This document shows positions 23,207-34,215 of a DNA stretch of 64,000 bases, in pieces; within the stretch, counting starts at the first letter, position 1, and each line of letters starts with the position of its first letter. A model generated the notes under the pieces. It made no database searches and was not told the DNA's origin. It worked only from the letters and a program-made list of their open reading frames with translations. The DNA comes from Megalonaias nervosa (Eukaryota; Mollusca; Bivalvia; Unionida; Unionidae). The DNA lies in NCBI GenBank assembly GCA_016617855.1, contig JAECUM010004356.1, positions 48,940 to 112,939 of the forward strand. Reading direction: 5' to 3'. Position numbers and translations under genes: made by a program.

Positions 23207-23795
23207 TTAGGGGTCCATATTTTTCTTTTCTTTTACCAAAAGAGCGTTAGCTGGTTTGGTTACATTGCTCCACATCACTGAAGTAATCGATCCTTCTGTT
23301 GCATGGTTGAAGGTTGTATTTAGGGTCCTAAATGCCAAGTCTTTTGTCCCGTTTACAGCTTGATAAACACTACGTAACGGACGCTTCGTAACCATGGCAA
23401 GGGCAATCATAGTCCACGCCGAGGAAAAGCTCCCAATCTGAGCGCAATTTAACGCGGCATGGCGACAACAACTGAATACTTGATCTATTTGGATGCCCTA
23501 ATATTTCTGACTCTTCAAACACCATCATTAAAGTTGTCTTGTAGCGCAGTTCAACGGACTTGGATTCATTACCGCACAAAAGAATTGAGACGGCTTTGAA
23601 AAGACAGTTTCCGTCCCCAGTTGTTCTTAATGGTATTCCTTTCTCAGCATGGTACCGAAACAAGATGTTAGCAGCAATTGCATCTGCTGGTAGACTGGGA
23701 TGTTCAGGATACTCGCAAGTACAGCACCTTTCATCAGTCAACAAAGCCTCCCGCTCAACTGAAGCTTTGAATTTTTCAAGCCCAATCTTAGCAGC
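23207..23795 (-). pseudogene. OTU-like cysteine protease domain of the MULE
   Basis: OTU domains are deubiquitinase-fold cysteine proteases; OTU-like domains have been found joined to MULE-type transposases. A good acceptor (atttcaacag) precedes 23795. The frame then has a CCTCEYPEH Cys pair, followed by the signature GDGNCLFKAVS, which contains the Asp-Gly-Asn-Cys core with the nucleophile Cys, then ELRYKTTLMM helix-like sequence. The frame shifts near 23370-23410 and continues as a segment with WSNVTKPANALL to about 23207. I do not see a clear catalytic His near the end. Whether the domain is proteolytically active cannot be told. Confidence 0.7.
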
Positions 23796-24331
23796 CTGTT
23801 GAAATGAGAGAAAGAAAAATATAACATTATAAACATTTATAATTTTCTAGAATATCTATTTCAAACATAGATTTTCTACCACGAATTTCTTGAGAGGATA
23901 TTTATTTAGAAATGAAAATGAAATTTAATAAATGTACCATTAAAAATGAAATAGTTCATGTTAACCAGATATCTTATATACTTGTAATTTTTTCATTTTT
24001 AAACAGCAGAGATATTGATTAAAACGAAACAATGCAACATCTACTCCGCAATAATAAATGTAAGACATATGTACACATATAACTATATTTAAGTAAGCAA
24101 ACACATAGACTAAAATGGAAGTTCAGTAAATCTCAGTAATGTTCCAGTTTCCAAAAATTACAGATCATTACACAATCAAAAATAAATTTGGTCTCCTGAA
24201 AAGATGCAAGAAATTGAAATCGAGATTATATAATTACAACTCTAATAATAGGACCATTATAAATTTTTTGGAGAAACTTATCGAATAGCCTAGAAAAGAA
24301 AAAATTAAATCCTTATAAAATAATGCATTAC

Positions 24332-24571
24332 TTACTGAAGTCGTGTGATACACATTAAGTAATCACATTTCCCTCCTAGCGAACGACACTGACGACAGAT
24401 GTATCCCTCATCAATGGAAAACCAGGTCTTAAGGTCTTTGCTTGTTATCACTTCGCATGTAGAGTGGAACCAAGAACCACATACATGATTCAAAATGTAT
24501 ACAGAGTTTACAGTTCTCATAAGATGCAAACTGCCGGCTGTCACAAATTGAAATGGGTAAACTAGTAACAT
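24332..24571 (-). pseudogene. PHD-finger-like segment of the MULE protein
   Basis: Small zinc domain usually involved in chromatin binding. The visible part is HVCGSWFHSTCE, then KTWFSIDEGYICRQC: Cys, Trp-Phe-His-x2-Cys and a closing Cys-x2-Cys with the expected spacing for the second half of a PHD finger. The first Cys pairs are not clear. A canonical donor (gtaagt) follows near 24335 but its phase does not fit the next segment, so the joint to the OTU-like exon is uncertain. Confidence 0.5.
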
Positions 24572-24585
24572 TTATATGTATGTAA

Positions 24586-24587
<2 letters not shown>

Positions 24588-24648
<61 letters not shown>

Positions 24649-24697
24649 AAGAAGAAGAAGAAGAAGGAGAAGAAGAAGAAGAAGAAGAAGAAGAAGA
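24588..24697. repeat. (AAT)n followed by (AAG)n microsatellite
   Basis: About 11 AAT units pass into about 25 AAG units with one GGA interruption. Confidence 0.95.
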
Positions 24698-24721
24698 ACT
24701 GTATTTTATGATGATAATACA

Positions 24722-25176
24722 ATTAGTTCTAGGAAGGTGGTGGGTGTATCTAATTTAGGTATATCAAATTGTTTTAAATTTGACATAAACAGAGAAAAGT
24801 AATTTGTGAAGTGGGCTCTTAAAAGAATCGAGTATGTTGAAAATAATATACATAATCTAGATATACATAAAGAATAAATGACAAGATTGATAACATTTTC
24901 TTGTAATATTTCCAGCGGATAATATTGGGAGTTTAAATATAAGACTCTATGAGAAAGATAAAATATGATTTATTTAACGGCCTGATTGTAAACAACAATT
25001 CAACATTAGTTCCTGGAAGCGTATTACCAACGTCATTTTAAAAAAAAAAACTTTAGTCTTTACATGGGTGATTTGCAAAATATACAGACACAGCATAATA
25101 CATTAATACAGCAAAATAACTAATTTGCTTAGTATCTATCATCTGACAATAAATTTGTTGAGATGTATGAATACCA

Positions 25177-25220
<44 letters not shown>

Positions 25221-26961
25221 ATGTATAATAAAGGTAATGGAATTCATCACCCAAAATGTTATTATGACACTCAGTACATTTTCTTCCATTAAATTGATTT
25301 TACTACATTATATTGACCATTTTCAATATATATACTGGTATGCAATCCGCAACAAATAACATCGAATTGGTCAAATTTTCTTATCAAAGACTCAATTATA
25401 AGACGGAAAGATAGAATGCTAATTTAAAGACTAAAAATCATCATTTTGCGATCAGTAACATACATTATTCAATCCGATAATAATGCTAATGATAAAATGC
25501 AATTAATATTGAAAAATATCTTCTTTACCAAGTTTAACTGAATTTAAGAAATGTACTGTTATTAATTCTTTTTCACATGTGATGTTGTTAACATTACACA
25601 AACAGGACATATATACGCTTGGGAAAATGTTATTTATTATTCAAATCGCTAATTTCATCTTTCCTTTTCACATCTGATAGCATATTATTGAAGTATTGTG
25701 ATTATTATAAATGGCAATAACTGATACATTTTGTTGGCAATCATGAATTTTATGTAGATACTGTTTAATGTTAAACACAGATAATAGGAGGTTTGCATAT
25801 TCACACGAATGATTGTACTGAGAGCTCAAATAATATGCAGGGAGAATATAATAATAATGATATAAATTAAAGATCGTTAAATAGAAGCTTAATATATAAG
25901 CAATCCAAAAGAAGACATACCTCACATAAAAGACAGCCCGACTCATGAGTTACCGCCGTCCACATAATTGAGAATTTTAACACAGTGAATAGAAAATTGT
26001 TATTTGGTTTGACCACAACCTTTATATATATATAAAGAATATATGTATATTGGAGCCTTCTCATTCTTTTCATATTTTGGCCAATTATTTACATAAAAAA
26101 TCACTGTTTAACATAAGGGAAAGTTTGTAACAAGCACTTATGTTCATATCTCAATTCAAGTCTGTAACAAACAACATTGTTGATACCTCTATTCAATTAT
26201 ATTAATGTTCATTGACCATTACATCTCACAGTATGTCCTTAACGATAACTATGTTAGGCCATACATGATACTGCCTGCTCAACTTACTGGATTCTATGTT
26301 CAGCTAAAGTCGATATCAAAGACATCGAAGACACGTGCGACAGGTGTGAATGGGGCATTTAATGAAAGCACACTATACTAGTTTTAGGTGGTTATGCAAT
26401 TGAAATGTTTCAGCCATTAGTCCTAAAATAGAAATCAGTTAACTATTTGTTTTAGAAAATTTAAAAAAAGACCCACTTAAATGGAGTCTCTTAAATGAAG
26501 ACAGAAATGAAATGATATATATATTAAGTTTCATAGCTATGTTATTATTTGCTAACGTAGATTGGTATATACCGTTCACAAGTGCCAACATATATATTTT
26601 GTCTTGTTATATATATTTTATTCCCCAGAAGATCACATTTGTGTAAACAGGGTAAAAGGATTGGACATAAGTTTTTCGGCTTACAAGTTTTACTCCATTA
26701 TAAACATAATTAATGAACACACAGGCATGAGGTCTCGAAAAAAGTCAAGATAGTTGACATACATACATAGAATCAAATAATGATAAAGTCAGAGGGAAAG
26801 TGGTTAATGTGGTCTGGAATGTAAAACTTTAAATAACAATCACGATGGAACAAAAAGTAAATGTGTTTTTGAATCTTGTTCTGTTTATAATAAATCTCTG
26901 CATATAAATCTTATAAAACTAGTTCCATTAATTTACTCCATTCCTTTAATTTCTCTTACAG
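24722..26961. other. MULE interior without recognised gene
   Basis: AT-rich, no supported coding sequence on either strand. Contains a (GA)n tract at 25182-25219. The 5' exon(s) of the MULE gene may be here but none is recognisable. Confidence 0.5.
25182..25219. repeat. (GA)n microsatellite
   Basis: About 19 uninterrupted GA units. Confidence 0.95.
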
Positions 26962-27036
26962 TATTTTCGTCTCCATTACTGTCCATTTCTGTCTATTACT
27001 GTCCATTGCTGTACATTACTGTGTTTAGGGAGACCG
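26962..27036 (-). repeat. MULE right terminal inverted repeat
   Basis: Inverted counterpart of 20388-20493: on the minus strand cggtctccctaaacacagta, then agtaatggac-like 10-mers, then a gagacgaaaatac block. Confidence 0.88.
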
Positions 27037-27045
27037 GACAAGATA
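27037..27045. repeat. Right target-site duplication of the MULE (gacaagata)
   Basis: Partner of 20379-20387. It encodes Asp-Lys-Ile of the interrupted polymerase. Confidence 0.88.
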
Positions 27046-30000
27046 TGTTTAGCCAGGGCCATCGTGGTGGGACGAACGTATGCCGACAAGAACAACACGG
27101 CAGAATGGAAAAGAGCATGGAAAACTTTTCAACGATCGGACCGAGCCAAACAACAAAGAGAAGCAGAACTCATGTTACAGCAAGCGGGAATATCCACCTT
27201 GTGGCATTCCTGAAGTGCAAAAATTGCAAGATGTCATAGCTCCACGCTACACGTTGAAAGTACAGCCTCAAGAAGTGCTAGGACCTCTGTTGTTTCGAGG
27301 CAAAAATTTCAAAGACGGAAAATACATTCACTTCTATCATCATGATGAACATTTCGATATCATCACTAGTAATCCTGGATTCCTGGGATACATATATTAT
27401 TGTGTGAAATGTTACTATGAATATAACAATCGAGAGCAAAGCAAGCATTGTGGATCACAATGTGAGGGATGTTTGGCCTCTAAACCCTGTCTTGACGAAA
27501 GACAAGAAAGAGTGCATTGCCCTTCTTGTCAGCGCACTTTAGTCAGCCCTACCTGTTACCAACAACATCCGAAGACACAAGGTTCACAGCGGAAAAGTGC
27601 TTGTCAACTACAGAGATTGTGCCCTACTTGTGGACAAGTCATACGTACCAATAGTGCCAAGGCTCATGTATGTTCAGGAACGAAGCGATGTCACATTTGT
27701 CGCCAAATCTTGAACTTGGAACACGAATGCTACATTCAAAAATGCCATTCCAAACATGAAGAGGAAGATGACCAGAAGAAAGGCGATTTCATCTTTCTCG
27801 AATTCGAATGCATGCAAGAGACTGGCATTCACATTCCTAATGTCTGCGTGGCTCATCGAGCGTGCAAGAAGTGCATCCAAGAACCTATCTTTAGTCCTTG
27901 CCTTCACTGCAGCAAGATTCCTGGAGGAGGTTAAAAAATATTTCGGAGACCTAACACGCTGGCCGATTTCGCCCAATGGATCTTAGACCCCATCGACGAG
28001 ACGTGTAGTCAAGAGGACATCGAACGTTACGGAGATTGTCATCGCAATGCCACGGTCATGGCTCACAATTTCTCGGGGTACGATGAGCAATTACTTTTGA
28101 GATACTATACGGAACAAAGCACCTAACGTCCTAAAGTGACTTTGAACGGAGCCAAAATCATTTCCATGCAAGTGGGACAAGCGCAGTTTAAAGATTTGAT
28201 GAGTTACGTGGCCATGCCTTTGAGCAGAATGCCTAAAACGTTTGGAATGACAGAAATGGCCAAAGGCTATTTTCCGCACTTTTTCAATACCGACGCCAAT
28301 CAACCGCGGTTCTATCCCATTTGCCTGATGATCACTACTATGACCCTGGCAACATGCGCACAGAACAACGAGAAGCTTTCTACGCTTAGTACCACTCACG
28401 CCTCGGACCCCTTCAACTTTCAGAAAGAAATGTTAAAGAATTGTCGATCCGACGTGGACATTTTACGGCGTTGCTGTGGAAAATTTCGAGAACTGTTCAT
28501 GGAGCACGGAAAGATCAATACTTTGAAAGAAACCTGCACCATTGCCAAAGCGTGTTCCCTAGTTTACCGCAAACAAATCATGCCTGAGAAGACCCTGGCT
28601 GTCATAAGCCCTCAAACGACCAATTTTGTCAAACGTCAATACTCGGTCAAAGCAGTACGCTGGTTACATTACTTGTGTGACAAATGGATCCAACATGCCC
28701 GAAACGGAAGAGGCGAAAAGACCATCGGAACGTATTCGGTGGAGGGCTGGGACTTAGAAAACCCCAAGATTGCATACGAGTTTAGCGGTCGCATATCTCA
28801 CGGATTTCCCATCTGCTACTCTCAACGTGACACTAAAAATCAGTTTTTACAACGTACCATGGAAGACTTGTACGAGGCCACTTGTCAGCGTCACTTGAAG
28901 TTAGAACAGCAAAGGTACCAAGTGGTAGAAATGTGCGAACACGAGTAAGATCACGGTTTGAAAACCGATGCCAAGTTTAAACGGATCGTAGAAAGTTACA
29001 AGTTGGTGGACCCTCTGAACCCAAAGGGACAGTTTGTACGGAGGAGGGGCGAATGCCACCTGTTTGCTGTGCCATGCCGACGAGGAGAAAGGAGAAGAAA
29101 TCAAATACTTGGACGCGTGTTCGCTGTATCCTAACGTGTACAAATATTGTCACTTTCACGCAGGGCACCCACAATTGCTGACGGAACACATCGACGTTGT
29201 ATTCGACAATACGAAGGATTGATTAAATGCAAAGTCTTGCCTCCCACGGACTTGTACCAACCCGTTTTACCTCACCATTGCCAAGGCAAACTGAAGTTTC
29301 TTTTGTGCCGTACTTGTGCCGAAACGTGCAACCAAGACCAACCTTTTCAGCAAATCCAGGAAGAGCGATCCTTGACGGGAACTTGCGTCAGCGTGGAATT
29401 GTTTAAGGCTCTGTACCTGGGATAAAAACTGTTATTAGTGAACGAACTTTATCACTTTCTCAACACATAAGAATACCACAAGGTCGAACAAACTCAGAAA
29501 GGCATTTTCGCAGACTACGTGGATGCCTTTTTGAAACTAGAACAAGAAGCTTTCGAAGAGAAATTCAAAGAGAAATATTTTGACCAGGAGGGCATCAATT
29601 TCGACCACGTGGAGAGAAACGAAGGAAGGCGATCGTTTGCTAAAGTGATGTTGAATTGCTTGTAGGGAAAAATGGCACAACGACCGCGTTTACACAAGAT
29701 TATTTGACTGAACCTTCCCGTTACTTCCAGATGATTCACGACAAAACTAAAGCTATGAAGCACGTGGACGTCATTCGTGATAACTTGATCTTAGTAAATT
29801 ACGATGAAGAACTGGACATTTGTAGAAGCCGACGAATTTGGAATTGTCATCATTGCGGCCTACGTGACAGCCCATGCTCGCTTAAAATTGTACGAAGCTT
29901 TAGAACTGTTAGGAGTTCGTGTGCTGTATTTTGACACGGACAGTTGCATCTACATCGATGGCCTGGGTCAACGAAACCCTGTCATCGAAGGAGACCGTTT

Positions 30001-30431
30001 AGGAGCCTGGACTGACGAGCACCCCAATGACAAGTTTGTAAGTTTTGCTAGTGGTGGTCCCAAAATGTACGGCCACGAATACTGGGACCAGCAAGGAGAA
30101 GTGAACATCGAGTGTAAAATGAAAGGATTGACTCTCAATTATCGCACCAGTCAAGTGGTGATCTTTGGGGTATTGAAAGAAGCCTTGTAGTCTGGAGAGG
30201 TTCGAGAGCTTAAAGTGACCACCTACCAACCTCACAAGATTGTACGTTTGGCCACACACCAAATCGTCAGTCCTCTTTGGAAAAAGTGTATTAAATCGTG
30301 TATCAGAAGCGAGTACTGCTTCCCAACCACTTCACTTTACCGTACGGTCATGTTGATATTGGTAAGCATGTAAAAAGGGACAACGACGAAAACCGATAGT
30401 TCATTGTAACTACCACTGCCAAGCAAGAAAG

Positions 30432-31049
30432 ATGAATACTTTCAAACAGACAACACCATTCAAGTTCGGTGATACTCACGTGGAGTGCGATGCTGTACCT
30501 TGCGATGTAAGGGACGACGTACACTGTGACCTCAGCGATTCAGTATCACATAATGGGAACTTTGCTATGACTACTAGTACCATACCTACCATGGAAGGTG
30601 ATGATGTGCGTGTCAAATCTGATTGATACGAAAGCGATGACACTCGTTATCATGGAGTCTTTACTGGTTTTCATAGTCAACGTGAAACCATGCGACTACC
30701 ACCCTACTGATGTCATGCAACCCTGAGCAAACTACTGCGGATTTCACCGTACCCTCATCGAACTGAGCCTGTGAAAGAAGAATATTCTTTCCCTGTGCGT
30801 TTGCCTCAATACTGTGACTTTGAAAATCGATTCCATAACTTCCATGGAAAGTGGCCTAAGTACCTGGGAGGACCTACCCCCGAAGAATTAGCCAGAGCTG
30901 GATTGATCCACTTGGGCGAAAGTGATAAAGGCAAGTACTTCAATTGCGGTGTGTCACTTCACCATTGGGAGCAGAAAGATTACGCTTACCTGGAACATGC
31001 TCGATGGTCTCCGCACTGTCAGTTGCTACCTTTAGTGGGATCCCAGTAA
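30432..31049 (+). pseudogene. BIR-domain (IAP-type) ORF inside the Polinton
   Basis: BIR domains bind caspases or other partners and are the hallmark of inhibitor-of-apoptosis proteins. A single frame from the ATG at 30432 gives about 200 codons with in-frame TGAs at 30624-30626 and near 30708. The N-terminal half is unremarkable and Asp/Val-rich. The C-terminal half (30771-31049) has the BIR core: ARAGLIHLGESDKGKYFNCG, then WEQKDYAYLEHARW and SPHC. Spacing Cys-x16-His-x6-Cys is exact, but the first zinc ligand of the expected Cys-x2-Cys is Tyr (codon TAC, one transition from TGC). No RING or second BIR is visible. It lies between the polymerase and a triplicated ORF family, in the same direction. 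It could be a host gene captured by the Polinton or a host exon from a later rearrangement; same-strand placement between Polinton genes favours capture. Confidence 0.75.
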
Positions 31050-31057
31050 TCTCTGAA

Positions 31058-31569
31058 TAGATACTTTGTTAGGGAACATTCATGGTTTGCCTGTGGAGGT
31101 GAGAAAACAGATTTACCGAAAGTTAGTGAAGATATAAGTGAAACGTAATAAACAATTGCATCCTAGCAATTATCAACTTTTAAGTTACTCATGTTATCTG
31201 AATGCCATAAGAGACTTGATTCGTTTGACGGTATTCAAATTGTAGGAGCTTCAACAGCTACCTAATAGATAAAGATGTACTTATTTCAAGATTAAAATAA
31301 ATTGTGAAATTCCAGACGGCAAAGAGCTGGAACAGAATTACAAAGACTGTTTAAATTTACCATACTATGTGTGGGATCAAGCAGGAGAAATCACACCTTT
31401 ACGAGACGCCTTTTGTAAACGCATGTTAGATGTATCAACAAATACTGTTTCGGTAAGGATAGACGATCGAGTGAAAGTGTCTCAGAAGAAACTATGCCCT
31501 TTTTTTTTGTCGAATTCAGCTAGTAAAGAAAAGGAAACTTGCATAAAACTATGTGGCATTAAGAAGTGA
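31058..31569 (+). pseudogene. Tandem ORF family, copy 1 (unknown function)
   Basis: No known family recognised. The N-terminus (NIHGLPVEVRKQIYRKLVKI) is clearly related to copies 2 and 3, but is broken by a TAA after LVKI and by frame changes. A later open part, 31369-31569, reads WDQAGEITPLRDAFCKRML and a Lys-rich tail. The leading LPxEvRxxIyrkLv pattern vaguely resembles the first helix of an F-box, but no more than that can be claimed. Confidence 0.5.
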
Positions 31570-31605
31570 TCCTCAACGTGGGTATACAAACTGGCTGACA
31601 TTATC

Positions 31606-31965
31606 ATGGATACTTTGCAAGAGAACATTCGTGGTTTGCCTCTGGAGTTGAGATGCATTTACTGAGAGTTGGTCAAAATACAAGTCCAACGCAAAGAACA
31701 ATTGCATCCGTTACGTCACCAATGTTTGAACTACTGATACCTAAATGCTATAATAGGACTGATTCATGTGAAAGCGTTCCAGTGATCAGACATTGTTGAA
31801 CTGGTCGAGGACCAGAAGACTTCGGTTGCTACTCAACCTACTTCTTACAGACTAGCCATACTTCACCGAATTTCCGAGGAAGAGTTAGAGGGTTACCAAA
31901 ATCTTTTACACGGGCTAAATTGTTTCAAGAGGAAACGTCTGTGCGACGTGTGGCGTTTGAGTTAG
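31606..31965 (+). pseudogene. Tandem ORF family, copy 2
   Basis: From the ATG at 31606, MDTLQENIRGLPLELRCIY then TGA, with three or more in-frame stops overall. Alignment to copy 3 is continuous: ELVKIQVQRKEQLHPLRHQC here against EFVKIQVQCKEQLYTLRHRC there, and EEELEGYQNLLH against TEELKDYQNLFH. About 360 bases, the same length as copy 3. Confidence 0.6.
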
Positions 31966-32058
31966 TGACTAAATATTTTGGATTCCCTACTGGAGAACGA
32001 CCACTTGTGTGCAAAAAGTACATTTATTACCTCGGGCAAAAGAAACACATTGCTGTGA

Positions 32059-32418
32059 ATGACTAGTTTAGAAGTGGACATTCAGAATATACCTCTGGAG
32101 CTGAGAGAACACATCATCTACCGAGAGTTTGTCAAAATACAAGTCCAATGCAAAGAACAATTGTATACGTTACGTCACCGATGTTCGAACCACTGGTACC
32201 TGAATGATATAAGAGGATTGATTCGTTTCAAAGTGTTCCATTGGTCAGACATTGATGAATCACATGAGATTCATAAAGTTTTGGATGCCACTCATTCTAC
32301 TTACAAGGTGACCATAGTACACATAATTCCAACGGAAGAGTTAAAGGATTACCAAAATCTTTTCCACGAACAAATCTTGGTTCAAGAGAAAACTTATTTG
32401 CGACGTGTGGTGTGTTAG
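32059..32418 (+). CDS. Tandem ORF family, copy 3 (intact, 119 residues, unknown function)
   Basis: The only copy with an open frame from ATG to stop. Residues 1-30 contain IQNIPLELREHIIYREFVKI, then a Cys/His/Trp-containing stretch (CSNHWYLNDIRGLIRFKV), an acidic middle (DIDESHEIHKVLD) and a predicted helical end (EELKDYQNLFHEQILVQEK). There is no signal peptide or membrane segment. The three copies sit head to tail between the BIR ORF and the ATPase, which points to duplication within the Polinton. The first 20 residues resemble a leucine-rich F-box-like helix only loosely. Confidence 0.6.
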   Translation: MTSLEVDIQNIPLELREHIIYREFVKIQVQCKEQLYTLRHRCSNHWYLNDIRGLIRFKVFHWSDIDESHEIHKVLDATHSTYKVTIVHIIPTEELKDYQNLFHEQILVQEKTYLRRVVC

Positions 32419-32563
32419 TTAGTGACTAAACAATTTTGGTACAGTACTAAAATAAAACCGCTTCTGTTTAAAAAGCACACTTATTACTTTCAGCGAAGGA
32501 GGGAATAAAAAAAAAACTGGCAATCATTCCACGACCTTTCTCGCTCGTGATGCAACAGATTCC

Positions 32564-32854
32564 ATGGAAGGAAGTCAATGACAGTATTCAACTGATGCAT
32601 TACCAACTCTTTTACAAGTATTGTATCCAGCGCATTTGGGTCGTTGTGTGGTGCGTGTCTTAGTGACTTGCGTTCTGGAATTTCGTTTACCAGCCGATTC
32701 CTTGTGGGCTCGTTACGATCTGTACATTCCGGGAGGACCACTGTGTGACTGTGTCAGGTGTAGAGTCTGTAAGAACATAGCAAACCGCCCCTACGACACC
32801 AAGAAAATGTTTTACAGTGACTTATGTGTGTCTGTATTTTATCGATGTACTTAA
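32564..32854 (+). pseudogene. Cysteine-rich hypothetical protein
   Basis: ATG at 32564 gives MEGSQ then an in-frame TGA; the frame then stays open to 32852. It is hydrophobic and Val/Leu-rich in the middle and has a tight cysteine group CDCVRCRVC near the C-terminus. I do not recognise it. Position just upstream of the packaging ATPase and on the same strand suggests a Polinton gene. Confidence 0.4.
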
Positions 32855-32986
32855 CCCTTTGGTTTTGATTTATTTGTCTTTTGTGTTGCATTTTAAAAAT
32901 GTATTTTTGCAACAAACGTGTCCTGAAAAAAGGTTAAAAACTCTTGTCTTGTCTGTCTTCGTGTCAAAAGTGACATTCCTTGCACT

Positions 32987-33754
32987 ATGGCTACCTCTGT
33001 TGTCTCTGCTTCCTCTTCCACCACTTTCAAAGTGATCGACGAAAACTTAGATCGTGCCATTTGGGAGGCCTTGTATCTTCCACATCCCTTTAACATGTTA
33101 GTTCCTGGACCGAGCGGTTCAGGCAAAACCGAATTTGCCAAAGGTTTGATCGAACATAAACATCATTTGCTCGATCGTGTGGTGTTACAAAGAGAGGCAA
33201 TCGGCGTGCAGCCTCCTGCGAGAAAGTCAAGGCGATTCGATCGTGTTTGTGGAAGGTATTCCTGGCGATGACGACGGGATCGTGTCTGACCCAGTCAAAC
33301 CCATCTGGTCATCTTCGACGACATGTTTGGAAAAGACGAAGAAGAAATTAAACTGTGGTTTACGCCCAAAGGGCATCATTGTAATGCCAGTGTCATTTAC
33401 ATCACCCAAAATTTGTTTCAACAAAGTAAAGCCCATCGCACCATCAGTTTCAATGCTCATTACGTGGTATTGTTTAAAAGCCCTAGAGATAAATCGCAAG
33501 TGCAAATCTCAGCCAAACAGTTAGGAACTCATTGGATGACACATACGTACGACGATGCCATTCAAACTCCTGACGCCTATTTACTCGTGGATTTAAAACT
33601 CACGACCCACGATTATTTGCGATTTCGTACCCATCTGTTTCACCACGGGTGCCAAGACGGAGGGCCTGTCGTGTACACGTCCCCTCGACTTAACAACAAC
33701 ATAATCTATAAAACCTCGGACACTTTTGGTCTGTCTTCCACAGTGTCAACATGA
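32987..33754 (+). pseudogene. Polinton packaging ATPase (FtsK/HerA-like), frameshifted
   Basis: Would pump element DNA into capsids. The ATG at 32987 opens a frame with SFxxPHPFNML-type lead-in (LPHPFNMLVPG), then Walker A GPSGSGKTEF at residues about 41-50. The frame is lost near 33200-33250 and the protein resumes at about 33305 with Walker B VIFDDMF, then YITQNLF (sensor-like Asn), FKSPRDKSQV and a C-terminal region to 33754. The two halves are in the same phase, so compensating or paired indels lie in the 33.18-33.30 kb segment. The stop overlaps the ATG of the next ORF (ATGA at 33751-33754), a compact arrangement usual for Polintons. Confidence 0.88.
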
Positions 33755-34215
33755 CGTCCCTTCAGTCTCATCTTCCCGTCAAATTGATTCGTACCTTGTA
33801 CGTGATCAGTCGCGAGAAAGGTCCACAAATCCGTGATCGTGTCTTAGTAGCCAGTCTCAGAGAAGTCATACGATGTTTTACGGTGAAAGCATGTCCTGTA
33901 CTGGAATGGTATCATTAACATCCCACATCAAACCAAACGCTTTTTTGAGAGAAACAAAGTGGCATTGACGCAACTGGCTGATCCCCACATCGACACTCAG
34001 ACCCAAAGCAAATCATTTTGAAACCTGGAGGTAGCGGTTCTCTAGGAGGTGTCATCATTCGCTCCCTCTTGAAATTGGATCCCAATTCCTCCCCAGGAAA
34101 GAAGCCACTCCCCGATCCAAACGGACCCAAAAGAAAAAGAGCAGCGGTGTCAAGAAAGAAAAGTCCCCAGAAAAGGAAAAAGAAAAGCCCCCCACCCACC
34201 CACCTCAGAAAATAG
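33751..34215 (+). pseudogene. Short basic GG-motif protein (PX-like), copy 1, frameshifted
   Basis: Small basic proteins with a conserved glycine motif followed by a hydrophobic helix are usual in Polintons and are thought to be core or minor virion proteins. The first segment (33751-33918) has LIRTLYVISREKGPQIRDRV. The second, after a frameshift, has HQTKRFFERNKVALTQLADP, and the third (34018-34215) has KPGGSGSLGGVIIRSLLK followed by a Lys/Pro-rich tail. The order matches the intact paralog at 35122. The start overlaps the ATPase stop by four bases. Assignment is by general pattern; identity as an adenovirus pX-like protein is not proven. Confidence 0.55.

Larger units (their letters stand above)
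20388..27036 (-). mobile_element. Mutator-like (MULE) DNA transposon nested in the Polinton polymerase
   Basis: It starts gggtctccctaaacacagt and ends in the inverted counterpart; flanks are a 9-bp duplication with one mismatch, the size expected for MULEs. Sub-terminal parts carry tandem copies of an agtaatggac-like 10-mer on both sides. The minus strand encodes, in transcript order, a PHD-like finger (24571-24332), an OTU-like domain (23795-23370), Thr/Pro-rich linkers, and a MULE-type transposase (22480-21019). All segments have breaks or unclear splice joints, so this copy is probably inactive. The roughly 2.2 kb between 24.7 and 26.96 kb has no recognised gene. Confidence 0.87.
19733..30373 (+). 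pseudogene. Polinton family-B DNA polymerase (pPolB type), split by a MULE and multiply broken
   Basis: Would replicate the element by protein-primed synthesis. N-terminal part: ATG at 19733, then 19923-20387 in a second frame, with in-frame stops near 20037 and 20130. After the MULE it resumes at 27037: LARAIVVGRTYADKN, a Cys/His-rich region with many CxxC pairs (27400-27760), Exo I (FLEFECMQ, where the usual first Asp is Glu), Exo II (AHNFSGYDE), Exo III (NCRSDVDIL, Tyr position changed), Pol A (YLDACSLYPN near 29115), Pol B with its Trp codon now TAG (near 29642), and Pol C (YFDTDSCIY near 29930). There are at least six further stops or frameshifts (for example 27222, 27932, 28125, 28946, 29220, 29423, 30190). 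The usual family length, 1000-1300 residues, is reached only across all segments. Downstream, the BIR ORF starts about 60 bases on. Confidence 0.9.

Noticed and set aside
22958..23281. Plus-strand Gly/Leu/Thr-repeat ORF
   Set aside because: It is antisense to the Thr/Pro/Glu-rich linker repeat of the MULE gene, whose neighbours on the minus strand are recognisable.
24429..24722. ORF with poly-Phe and poly-Leu runs
   Set aside because: Translation of the (AAT)n(AAG)n microsatellite joined to a frame beside the PHD-like exon.
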